From Saprospiraceae bacterium (GTDB lineage Bacteria; Bacteroidota; Bacteroidia; Chitinophagales; Saprospiraceae): a stretch of 54,305 nucleotides of DNA. Position 1 is the stretch's first letter, and each line of letters begins with the position of its first letter. The notes under the pieces are model-generated. The model saw only the letters and a program-made list of their open reading frames with translations. It did not search any database and was not told the DNA's origin. A program made the translations under genes and the position numbers. Location of the stretch: the NCBI GenBank assembly GCA_020627785.1, contig JAHDGF010000005.1, positions 1 through 54,305 on the forward strand, read 5' to 3'. Shown piece by piece: positions 8,260 through 16,274 of this stretch.

Positions 8260-10239
8260 GTGGCGATTAAATATAACAAGAAGGGCATTTCGAAATCCAA
8301 GCTCATTGGATTTTATGAGGCCTTGAAAAGGCCGCGGATGATAGAGGAGAAAATGCTTTCACTATTGCGTCAAGGGAAAATTTCAAAATGGTTTTCTGGA
8401 ATTGGTCAAGAGGCGATATCTGTAGGTTGCACAATGGCCTTGGAATCAGATGAATTTATATTTCCGATGCATCGGAACTTAGGTGTTTTTACGACAAGAG
8501 AAATTCCTTTTGATCGGATGTTTGGTCAGTGGCAAGGAAAGGAACTCGGATTTACAAAAGGGAGGGATAGATCCTTTCATTTTGGCACCTTGGATTATAG
8601 AGTCATTGGTATGATTTCACATCTTGGACCTCAATTGTCTCTGTCAGCTGGGGTTGCTTTATCGCATAAATTAAGAAAGCAAAAAAAGGTGTCTTTGGCC
8701 TTTACAGGAGAAGGAGGAACATCACAAGGAGAATTTCATGAAGCTTTAAATGTTGCTTCTGTATGGAAATTGCCTGTCATATTTGTCATTGAAAATAATG
8801 GTTATGGTTTATCTACTCCTGCCTCGGAGCAATATGCTTGTAAAGATTTAGCTGATCGAGGGGTAGGGTACGGGATGAAAACCAAGGTGGTGGATGGTAA
8901 TAACATTCTTGAAGTGTACCAAACAATTTCTAAAATTGCGAAGAGCATTAGAAAATCGCCTGAGCCATACTTAATAGAAATGAAGACCTTCCGAATGAGA
9001 GGTCATGAAGAAGCATCGGGAACAAAGTATGTGCCCAAAAAATTAATGGATGCTTGGGCAAAGAAGGACCCAATCTCAAATTTTGAGGATTATCTTTTGA
9101 AAGAAAAGATCATTACTAAAGTTGACATCGAAAAATTAGAAGCCAAGATTAAATCTGAAATAAAGAAAGGCCTTACAAAGGCAGATTCATTTTCAACGGT
9201 GGAAAGTACGATTGAAGATGAATTAAGAGATGTTTATCGACCGGCTAAATTAAAGGACAGAAAAATTCCAACAAAGAAAAAATCTATACGATTTATTGAT
9301 GCCATAACAGAGGGTCTAGATGCAGCCATGAAAAAGGATGAGGAGCTTGTTTTGATGGGTCAAGACATTGCTGACTACGGCGGAGTATTTAAAATTACAG
9401 ACGGGTTTGTAAAGAAGTATGGAAAGGACCGTGTAAGAAACACTCCACTTTGCGAAAGCGCCATTCTAGGTATTTCAATGGGGATGAGCTTAACTGGTAT
9501 GAAATCTATGGTCGAAATGCAGTTTGCTGATTTCGTTACTTGTGGATTTAATCAAATTGTAAATAATCTTGCAAAGGTGCATTATAGATGGGGGCATAGT
9601 CCTAATGTTGTGATTAGAATGCCTGCTGGAGGTGGAGTAGGCGCAGGTCCGTTCCATTCACAATGCAATGAGGCATGGTTTATACATACGCCGGGAATTA
9701 AGGTAGTCTTCCCTAGTAATCCCACGGATGCGAAAGGTTTATTGATTGCTTCATTTGAAGATCCCAATCCGGTGATGTTTTTTGAACATAAAGCATTGTA
9801 CAGAAAATTAGAGGAGGAGGTGCCGCAAGGGTATTACACCATTCCAATTGGGGAGGCATCCCTTGTTGAAACAGGAAGTGATGTTTCAATCATAACTTAT
9901 GGTCAAGCCGTGCATTGGGCAAAAGAACGATGCGCAGAAGATAACGTAAGTGCAGACATTCTTGATCTCAGGACACTACAGCCATTAGATTATGCTGCCA
10001 TAGAACGGACCGTCATGAAAACAGGCCGAGTGATAATATTACACGAGGATACAATGTTTGGAGGAATTGGAGCGGAAATTGCAGCGTATATAACGGAACA
10101 TTTTTTCGAGCACTTGGATGCCCCAGTAATGCGGGTGGCTAGCCTCGATACACCTGTCCCTTTCACCCCGTCATTAGAGAAAATATTTCTTCCAATAGAT
10201 AGATTAAAAGAATCCATTCAAAAAATTCTAGCATACTAA
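8260..10239 (+). CDS. 2-oxoacid dehydrogenase E1 component, alpha and beta fused
   Basis: Thiamine-diphosphate-dependent E1 that decarboxylates a 2-oxoacid and passes the acyl group to lipoyl-E2. Residues ~10-320 are the alpha subunit, with the ThDP motif from GEGGTSQGEF (about 150) to ENNGYG (about 180). Residues ~345-655 are the beta subunit (RFIDAITEGLDAAM, GQDIADYGGVF, the C-terminal EDTMFGGIGAEIAAYI). The two halves, usually separate proteins, are joined in one 659-residue chain, an arrangement known in Bacteroidota. Branched-chain 2-oxoacids are the likeliest substrate, but pyruvate or acetoin cannot be excluded. The start is GTG at 8260, chosen because the alpha-domain helix begins right after it. 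A CATATTTG box at 8233-8240 could be the -7 element. Confidence 0.9.
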   Translation: MAIKYNKKGISKSKLIGFYEALKRPRMIEEKMLSLLRQGKISKWFSGIGQEAISVGCTMALESDEFIFPMHRNLGVFTTREIPFDRMFGQWQGKELGFTKGRDRSFHFGTLDYRVIGMISHLGPQLSLSAGVALSHKLRKQKKVSLAFTGEGGTSQGEFHEALNVASVWKLPVIFVIENNGYGLSTPASEQYACKDLADRGVGYGMKTKVVDGNNILEVYQTISKIAKSIRKSPEPYLIEMKTFRMRGHEEASGTKYVPKKLMDAWAKKDPISNFEDYLLKEKIITKVDIEKLEAKIKSEIKKGLTKADSFSTVESTIEDELRDVYRPAKLKDRKIPTKKKSIRFIDAITEGLDAAMKKDEELVLMGQDIADYGGVFKITDGFVKKYGKDRVRNTPLCESAILGISMGMSLTGMKSMVEMQFADFVTCGFNQIVNNLAKVHYRWGHSPNVVIRMPAGGGVGAGPFHSQCNEAWFIHTPGIKVVFPSNPTDAKGLLIASFEDPNPVMFFEHKALYRKLEEEVPQGYYTIPIGEASLVETGSDVSIITYGQAVHWAKERCAEDNVSADILDLRTLQPLDYAAIERTVMKTGRVIILHEDTMFGGIGAEIAAYITEHFFEHLDAPVMRVASLDTPVPFTPSLEKIFLPIDRLKESIQKILAY

Positions 10240-10241
10240 AC

Positions 10242-10823
10242 ATGGCAGCAAACGAAAGTAAATTAGATGTAGGAAGCCTTCAGGCAAAGGTTAATAACTA
10301 CAATGAAATTTTAAATAATACCATCAACTATAGAAAAGATTGGCAGGATCAGTTGAAGCCAATGTTGGTAAGTGGGCTAGAGCAAATCATCAAGGAGACT
10401 GGATTGAATGCTAAAGTGGAGGTTAAGGATAATATTCAAAACTTGGAGGTTATCGTTTTGACTTTGGGATCAGATGTTAGTGGATTAGGAGAAAAGCTAG
10501 AAGGATCGAATTCTACTCGTCCGATGATCAAACACAAGGGTGCGCTAGTCTACCAGCAGTTATTCAATGGTAAAATGATGATCTTGATTATGTATCCAAA
10601 CATAGAGGGATATGGTGAACCAAGACCACCGAGAACTTTGGAGATTCTGAGACCACATGAAATGAAAAAACCTTTCATTATCAGACATGTTGAAGAATTT
10701 ATGCAAGAAATAATTGAGTGGGAGGATTATGATGATGATAAAGATGAAACAGCAAAAGCAAATCCGATCGGATTCAATATGGTTGCTGAGGAAGGGATGC
10801 TGGATGACATTCAAGGCACCTAA
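10242..10823 (+). CDS. Conserved-looking protein of unknown function next to E1
   Basis: Encodes 193 soluble residues starting two bases after the E1 stop codon, so almost certainly co-transcribed. It begins with a helical segment (LQAKVNNYNEILNNTINYRKDW) and continues into a mixed alpha/beta region with KHKGALVYQQLFNGKMMI and YPNIEGYGEPRPP, ending in acidic sequence. No catalytic motif, signal peptide or membrane segment is visible and I do not recognise the family. The 3' end overlaps the convergent hemW gene by four bases. Confidence 0.75.
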   Translation: MAANESKLDVGSLQAKVNNYNEILNNTINYRKDWQDQLKPMLVSGLEQIIKETGLNAKVEVKDNIQNLEVIVLTLGSDVSGLGEKLEGSNSTRPMIKHKGALVYQQLFNGKMMILIMYPNIEGYGEPRPPRTLEILRPHEMKKPFIIRHVEEFMQEIIEWEDYDDDKDETAKANPIGFNMVAEEGMLDDIQGT

Positions 10824-11953
10824 TCTAAACTGTCCTCTATTGCAAATAAATCTGAAATGACACTGTCTGCAGTGAATAAATAAGTTTTATTTAGTTTGTA
10901 GTTTTCCCCGTCTGAGATCATTTCTCCTGACTTTAATTTTTTGTTGATCATTTCTTCAGGTTCTTTTCTAAGACTTGCAGCAAATCTTTGATTCCAATCT
11001 TGAATGTTCATTCCCTTGGATGTTCTCAAGCGAGTCATGAGATATTCATTAATCTGATCGAAAGGTGTCAATTCTTCGTGCGTTGAAGGATTATGTTTCG
11101 CTGATAAGAAGCTTAGGTATTGTGCGTTACTCGAAATATTCCAGCTTCTCAAGGTCCCATTGTAAGAATGTGCCGAAGGACCTATTCCTAGATATTCTTT
11201 AGAGTCCCAATAATTACTGTTATGTACAGCTTCCTTTCCAGGTAAAGCATAGTTAGAGATTTCATAATGGAGGTAACCGGCTTTTTCTAGCAATTCGTCT
11301 GCTATATAAAATTGCTCACTAATTAATTCAGGAGGGCTTTCTTTAACCTGTCCTTTTTGTACCATACTATGCAGTGCTGTTTTGTTTTCGACGGTAAGAG
11401 CGTATGCTGATATATGACTTGGTTTTAACTCAATGGCCGTATGTAGATTTTGTATCCACATCTCTTTTGTAAGTCCAGGTGTTCCAAAAATTAAATCGAG
11501 TGAGTATTCAATATTTGCCTCCTGGATCAGATTCAGAGCATTTGAGACTGCATCTGCATCATGAATTCTATTCATCCAATCCAGATCTTGATCATGAAAA
11601 GATTGAACACCTAATGATAATCTATTGATCCCTACCTCTTTCCATGTCTTTAAATTTTCTTTAGAAATATCTTCGGGATTTGCCTCGAGCGTAACCTCTG
11701 CATTTGTCATTACTTCAAAGGTTGAATGAATGGCGTTGAAAAGATATTTTAAATTGGTTGTGGAGATAATGGAAGGTGTTCCGCCTCCAATGTAAACACT
11801 TGTAAGTTTTTTAGATTTCAAGAAATCGATTCTCATTTCCATTTCCCTAGCGAGTGCAGTGATCATTTCATCTTCATACTTCAATGAGGTAGAAAAGTGA
11901 AAGTTGCAGTAATGGCAAGCTTGGCGACAAAATGGAATGTGGATGTAAAGCAC
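10820..11953 (-). CDS. hemW: Heme chaperone HemW (radical SAM)
   Basis: HemW, long annotated as oxygen-independent coproporphyrinogen oxidase, is a radical-SAM protein that delivers heme to apoproteins. The cluster-binding CxxxCxxC is present (Cys9, Cys13, Cys16), followed by GGGTP (56-60), which contacts SAM. The HNxxYW heme-binding motif that separates HemW from the true oxidase HemN appears as HNSNYW at 244-249. The N-terminus MLYIHIPFC and the 377-residue length also fit HemW. The start codon is GTG. It is convergent with the preceding gene (four-base overlap) and divergent from the barrel protein gene. Confidence 0.92.
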   Translation of the reverse strand: MLYIHIPFCRQACHYCNFHFSTSLKYEDEMITALAREMEMRIDFLKSKKLTSVYIGGGTPSIISTTNLKYLFNAIHSTFEVMTNAEVTLEANPEDISKENLKTWKEVGINRLSLGVQSFHDQDLDWMNRIHDADAVSNALNLIQEANIEYSLDLIFGTPGLTKEMWIQNLHTAIELKPSHISAYALTVENKTALHSMVQKGQVKESPPELISEQFYIADELLEKAGYLHYEISNYALPGKEAVHNSNYWDSKEYLGIGPSAHSYNGTLRSWNISSNAQYLSFLSAKHNPSTHEELTPFDQINEYLMTRLRTSKGMNIQDWNQRFAASLRKEPEEMINKKLKSGEMISDGENYKLNKTYLFTADSVISDLFAIEDSLD

Positions 11954-12080
11954 GAAAATCTATTAATTAGCTAAATATCATTTAATAAAATTCAAATATT
12001 GCAGATATTCTTGTCAATTGTGAGAATAAGACCAGCTTATTGAAAGATGCTAATATTTATTTTAAGTTCTTCGTTTTAAG

Positions 12081-13865
12081 ATGATGACTCGGAAGTCCAA
12101 GTTTGGCTATGTACTATTGTTGTTTTTCTGCCTTTCGGCAAATGCACAAGTAGATACTCTAAATAATGTGCCATCTGAGGTGGTTATTGGGTCGCCGTCA
12201 GATACTTTGAAGTATCGCTATGAAACCGAGGATGGAGAAATTACCACAAGAAGTTTGCGCTTAGGGAATACTATAGATGCTGAATTAAAAGCTACGGTGG
12301 ATTCTTTATATGCATTAGGGTATTGGGGAGTATCTCTGGATAGTTTAGACTTTGAGAACCGAGAGGGGAAAATATATAGAGGACAAAAATATAAAGGCTT
12401 TAGGCTAAAGCCTGGTAATGTTTCAGAGCAAGTTTTCAATGAGCTCAGAATGGATAGGGTAAGGGTGCCAGAAGATTGGGCTCGCTATGGGGACAAGTTG
12501 AGTCGATACCTTGGAAACTTAGGTTATCCTTTTGCCCAAATAAGTTTGGATTCAATTACAGAAGAGGAGGACTACATTTGCGCAAGCTTAAAGCTCAATC
12601 AAGGTCCGCAGATAAGATATGATTCTATATACTATGAAGGTAGTTTACGACTGAGACCAAATTATCTCATGCGATATTTAAATATTGAATCTCGGGGTGT
12701 TTATCGTCATGATGATGTCGTAGAAGCCGATAAGTTGTTGCGGTCTATCCCATTCGCAAAAGTTACTAAGCCTCCGGAATTAAAGTTTATTGGTGAGTAT
12801 GCTTCTTTGCATGTAGGGCTTGACCAAAAGAATGCGAGTCGATTTGATTTATTGGTTGGGGTTAATCCATTGAATGAAAATGGAGATACTAGATTTTTTA
12901 TCACGTTGGATGTGGAGGCAGAGTTGAGTAATCAGCTTCAGTATGGTGAATGGATAAAATTTAGATATGCGCGTCTACGTCCAGAGAATCAGGAATTAGA
13001 ATTTTCCTTGCGGTATCCTTATGTGCTTGACTTACCGATTGCAGTTACTGGAAATTTTGGTTTGTATCGGCGATCCTTAGAATTTCAGGATGTTGAAGCG
13101 GATGCAGGAATCGATTATATTTTTGATAGTGATAAGAGTATAGGGCTGGTTTGGACTTATCTTGCATCCAGGCTGATTAATGTGGATTCACTGGCGGTGC
13201 TCAATTCAGAGAAGTTACCTTCAAGATTGGATGTTGTACGAAATGGTCTTTCACTACGAACGAGTTGGCGGAATTTAGATCAGCGTTTGAATCCTTCGAA
13301 AGGCTGGGACATGCAATTTAAGCTTGGGGCGAGCACTAAAAATATTTTGCCGAATGATGCCATCCGGGAGTTAAAATCAGAAACGGTTGATTTTGCAACA
13401 GCCTATGATACTTTGTCACTCACAGGATTTCAGTTTAATCTTGAGGCAAATATTGATCGGTATTTTCCGATCGGTCAGAATTTTGCCTTAAAAGCCTATG
13501 TTGATGGTTTCACCTTGTTGTCTAACATTACGATTTATGAGAATGAATTCTCGAGAATTGGAGGAAATCGCTTATTGAGAGGTTTTGATGAGGAATCAAT
13601 ATTTGCGAAAGCGTACGTAATCCCTGGCTTGGCACTTCATGTATTACTGGATGAATACTCCTTTTTATCCATTCCATTCATCGATTATGGCTTTATTTTG
13701 TCTACCAATGGGATTTGGGAACAGGCCATAGGTATTGGAGGTGGGATTAATTTTCGAACAAAAGCTGGGATGTTAAACTTCTCTGTAGCTGCCGGTAAAT
13801 ATGGGAATGCGGCCTTTGATATAAGCAGACCAAAGGTTCATGTAGGCTTTTTGAGTCTATTTTAG
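12081..13865 (+). CDS. Outer-membrane beta-barrel protein, BamA/TamA (Omp85) superfamily
   Basis: The signal peptide runs to SANAQ (about residue 23). The N-terminal half has one or two POTRA-like segments (GPQIRYDSIYYEGSLRLRPN). The C-terminal ~300 residues are barrel-like, with RNLDQRLNPSKGWDMQFKL, SRIGGNRLLRGFDEESIFAK (the Omp85 RGF element) and a final strand ending in Phe. At 594 residues it is shorter than BamA (five POTRAs), so it is more likely a TamA-like or surface-antigen D15 paralogue. Its cargo is unknown. It contains one ATTTGCGAAAGC copy next to the RGF codons. It stands alone between hemW and rplU. Confidence 0.82.
   Translation: MMTRKSKFGYVLLLFFCLSANAQVDTLNNVPSEVVIGSPSDTLKYRYETEDGEITTRSLRLGNTIDAELKATVDSLYALGYWGVSLDSLDFENREGKIYRGQKYKGFRLKPGNVSEQVFNELRMDRVRVPEDWARYGDKLSRYLGNLGYPFAQISLDSITEEEDYICASLKLNQGPQIRYDSIYYEGSLRLRPNYLMRYLNIESRGVYRHDDVVEADKLLRSIPFAKVTKPPELKFIGEYASLHVGLDQKNASRFDLLVGVNPLNENGDTRFFITLDVEAELSNQLQYGEWIKFRYARLRPENQELEFSLRYPYVLDLPIAVTGNFGLYRRSLEFQDVEADAGIDYIFDSDKSIGLVWTYLASRLINVDSLAVLNSEKLPSRLDVVRNGLSLRTSWRNLDQRLNPSKGWDMQFKLGASTKNILPNDAIRELKSETVDFATAYDTLSLTGFQFNLEANIDRYFPIGQNFALKAYVDGFTLLSNITIYENEFSRIGGNRLLRGFDEESIFAKAYVIPGLALHVLLDEYSFLSIPFIDYGFILSTNGIWEQAIGIGGGINFRTKAGMLNFSVAAGKYGNAAFDISRPKVHVGFLSLF
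13601..13612 (+). repeat. ATTTGCGAAAGC motif, copy 2
   Basis: Exact copy in the barrel gene, same reading phase as copy 1 (encodes FAKA). Confidence 0.6.
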
Positions 13866-13939
13866 GTGGTAATTGCTCAGAAAGTCCTTAGTATCAATAG
13901 ATTAAACAAATTCATATATGTATAGATCTTGGGTTTTTA

Positions 13940-13970
13940 TTTGAAATAGTCAACAATAAGCTTATCTTTG
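13940..13970 (+). promoter_or_regulatory. Bacteroidota-type promoter of rplU-rpmA
   Basis: TTTG at 13940-13943, a 19-base spacer, then TATCTTTG at 13963-13970. This is a full match to the Bacteroidota consensus TTTG-N19-21-TAnnTTTG. The rplU ATG is 26 bases further on, giving a short leader. Confidence 0.75.
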
Positions 13971-13996
13971 CAATCCATTTTTAAAGGCGTTTCAAT

Positions 13997-14296
13997 ATGA
14001 TAGCTATAGTAAACATTCAAGGACAGCAATTCAAGGTTGAGCAAGGTCAAGAGATCTTTGTTCATAGATTATCTGAAGAAGAAGGTAATTCTGTCACATT
14101 TAATGAAGTATTAATGGCAGGGAGTAACATAGGGACTCCGACCATTAGTGGAGGTTCTGTAAAGGCAACAGTACTTGAACATGTGAAAGGAGACAAGGTA
14201 ATTGTCTTCAAGAAAAAGAGAAGAAAGGGTTATAAAGTAAAGAATGGCCACAGACAACAATTTTCAAAGATCAAGATCGATTCAATAACAGGATAA
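13997..14296 (+). CDS. rplU: 50S ribosomal protein L21
   Basis: Binds 23S rRNA in the large subunit. The beta-barrel protein starts with MIAIVNIQGQQFKVEQGQE and carries the basic rRNA-binding segment KKKRRKGYKVKNGHRQ near the end. It has 99 residues, so it ends at the normal L21 boundary with no C-terminal extension. It is first in a two-gene operon with rpmA, with 11 bases between stop and next start, and has a consensus promoter just upstream. Confidence 0.97.
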   Translation: MIAIVNIQGQQFKVEQGQEIFVHRLSEEEGNSVTFNEVLMAGSNIGTPTISGGSVKATVLEHVKGDKVIVFKKKRRKGYKVKNGHRQQFSKIKIDSITG

Positions 14297-14307
14297 AGTT
14301 TTAAATC

Positions 14308-14985
14308 ATGGCTCATAAAAAAGGAGTTGGTAGTACGGATAATGGACGTGACAGTAATAGTAAGAGACTAGGTGTCAAGTTATTTGGTGGTGAAACAGCC
14401 ATCGCTGGTAACATTATCGTAAGACAAAGAGGAACTAAATTCCACCCAGGTGAAAATGTATACATGGGTAGAGACTTCACGCTTCATGCAAGAGTGGATG
14501 GATTGGTAAAGTTTACCAAAAGAAGAAATAACAGAACTTTTGTTAATATAGATCCTTTCGAACCTGTTCATGAAACAGTAGCAAAGGTGAAAAAAGCTAA
14601 ACCGGCAGCTCCGGTGACATCATCAGACGATGCACTTAAGGCAGCTCCTGCAGTGGCCGATACGCCTAAAGCAGCAGCACCTGCAGCAGCAGCTCCAAAA
14701 TCAACAGGCAAGCCTGATGATTTAAGAAAGATTGAAGGTATAGGACCAAAAATTGCTGAAATCTTGGCAGCTTCTGGTGTAATTACTTTTTCTGATTTAG
14801 CTAATTCTGATCCGGCAGTATTAAAAGAAACTCTTTTGGCCGCAGGAAACAGATATAAAATGCACAACCCAACTACTTGGCCTCAGCAAGCACAATTAGC
14901 TGCAGACGGTAAGTGGGATGAATTAGAGAAATTACAAGACTTATTAGATGGTGGTAAGCCACTTGATTCTTCTGAAGAAGAATAA
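14308..14985 (+). CDS. rpmA: 50S ribosomal protein L27 with C-terminal helix-hairpin-helix extension
   Basis: Residues 1-85 are standard L27 ([36 protein letters not shown]), whose N-terminal tail reaches the peptidyl-transferase centre. Typical L27 ends near residue 85-90. Here an Ala/Pro/Lys linker (about 90-135) leads to ~90 extra residues with [17 protein letters not shown], a helix-hairpin-helix signature, then [20 protein letters not shown]. From memory, a similar domain in Bacteroidota is usually fused to L21, while here L21 is short and L27 carries it. The reading frame runs continuously through the linker, so this is a true fusion. The function of the extension is unknown. A terminator follows. 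Confidence 0.93.
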   Translation: MAHKKGVGSTDNGRDSNSKRLGVKLFGGETAIAGNIIVRQRGTKFHPGENVYMGRDFTLHARVDGLVKFTKRRNNRTFVNIDPFEPVHETVAKVKKAKPAAPVTSSDDALKAAPAVADTPKAAAPAAAAPKSTGKPDDLRKIEGIGPKIAEILAASGVITFSDLANSDPAVLKETLLAAGNRYKMHNPTTWPQQAQLAADGKWDELEKLQDLLDGGKPLDSSEEE

Positions 14986-15015
14986 GAACATCATTTAAGT
15001 TAGAAATAAACTAAA

Positions 15016-15042
15016 GGCACTCATTTATGAGTGCCTTTTTTT
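15016..15042 (+). terminator. Rho-independent terminator of rplU-rpmA
   Basis: GGCACTC pairs with GAGTGCC (15016-15022 with 15029-15035), extended by A-T pairs towards a small loop, followed by seven T. Confidence 0.9.
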
Positions 15043-15064
15043 ATTTTGCATTAGAACAACGACA

Positions 15065-16186
15065 ATGCTGAATAAGATCAATCAATATTTCTTTTCTGCC
15101 GATACAAAACCTGATAGAAACATCGCACTTGATGGTTTGAGAGGAATAGCAGTTTTATTGGTTGTCTTTTCTCACCTAAGTAATAGCCCTTCTGAAATAA
15201 ACTTACTTCCTTTTTTGAATTTCACGGCTCTTGGTAAAACTGGAGTTTATTTATTTTTTGTGTTGAGCAGTTATTTATTAGATCGACAGATTTTGTTGGC
15301 TATTCAGCGAGAAAAGGATGACTTAAGATTTTGGAAGAATTATTTTCTAAGACGATTTTTGAGAATTTATCCCTTGTATATTTTTCTACTGTGTTGTTAC
15401 TTTCTTATTTACAATTTGGGGTCCGAGTATTGTATATGTATGAGAGATTTAAAAGACATCATAGCTCATCTTTTTTTGGCAGAAGGTTTCGGTCCTTTTT
15501 GGTCGATCCCTGTGGAGTTTAAATATTACTTAGTTAGCCCATTTTTGATGTATATCATTACAGATGTTTTTAATTCTAAGAAATCATTGGTTCTTCCATT
15601 CTTTATTGTTCTAATGGGATCCATCAGCTATTATACTTATTCCAATGATTATTTCTCAGAAGGTATCATCAAAGAAATGTGGCCATACTTGCCAGTATTT
15701 TTGTCTGGTAGTCTTTTGGCTTTCTTAGAAGTAAATTCAAATGATTTTGAAAAAAGTAGACTTTTTGATCTTCTAGGTTTTATGCTCATTATTGCTGCCA
15801 TTGTTTTTGGTGGGTCTTATTTTTTTGCTGAGATTATTGGATGGAAGCATAGCCATCTTTTTAGTTTTTTTAGAGAAAATATTCTTTTGCAGGGTTTACT
15901 TTTTATGCTTACAATATATTGTTCTAACAGAAGTGCTTCCTTGCTAAAATGGTTATTAGAATTTAAAGGTTTACGATACATTGGGTTGGTAAGTTTTGGG
16001 GTTTATACCATCCATTGGCCGATTGTGAAATTGTTTGAGGAGCTCAAGGAAAGTGGAGAATACAGTTCAAGTTTATTGTGGATTGCATTTATACTATTGG
16101 TTTTACTTTTAAGTACTCTGGCGCATGTTTTTATCGAGAAACCATATTCAAAAATCTCGCTTCTCAAAAGTCGAAAGGTTAATTAG
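15065..16186 (+). CDS. Membrane acyltransferase, acyltransferase-3 family
   Basis: A 373-residue integral membrane protein with about ten hydrophobic segments. The family signature is at the N-terminus (ALDGLRGIAVLLVVFSHL, with the conserved catalytic His), and FLRRFLRIYPLYIFLL and YTIHWPIVKL follow. Members transfer acetyl or other acyl groups to sugars of O-antigen, exopolysaccharide or peptidoglycan at the inner membrane. The acceptor here is unknown, and no glycan genes are adjacent. It lies between the rpmA terminator and dnaE. Confidence 0.88.
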   Translation: MLNKINQYFFSADTKPDRNIALDGLRGIAVLLVVFSHLSNSPSEINLLPFLNFTALGKTGVYLFFVLSSYLLDRQILLAIQREKDDLRFWKNYFLRRFLRIYPLYIFLLCCYFLIYNLGSEYCICMRDLKDIIAHLFLAEGFGPFWSIPVEFKYYLVSPFLMYIITDVFNSKKSLVLPFFIVLMGSISYYTYSNDYFSEGIIKEMWPYLPVFLSGSLLAFLEVNSNDFEKSRLFDLLGFMLIIAAIVFGGSYFFAEIIGWKHSHLFSFFRENILLQGLLFMLTIYCSNRSASLLKWLLEFKGLRYIGLVSFGVYTIHWPIVKLFEELKESGEYSSSLLWIAFILLVLLLSTLAHVFIEKPYSKISLLKSRKVN

Positions 16187-16188
16187 CC

Positions 16189-16230
16189 TAGGTCTATTAT
16201 TAATATTTCTTTATTTGGGTAATAGACCTA
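16189..16230. repeat. Inverted repeat between the acyltransferase gene and dnaE
   Basis: An 11-base arm, TAGGTCTATTA (16189-16199), matches TAATAGACCTA (16220-16230) perfectly across a 20-base AT-rich centre. No T-run follows, so it is not a standard terminator. It is 45 bases before the dnaE start and could be an operator or an mRNA-end hairpin. Confidence 0.5.
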
Positions 16231-16274
16231 TGATTTCCTTTATATTAGTTTTCCTTTCATATAAAAGAATCTAG

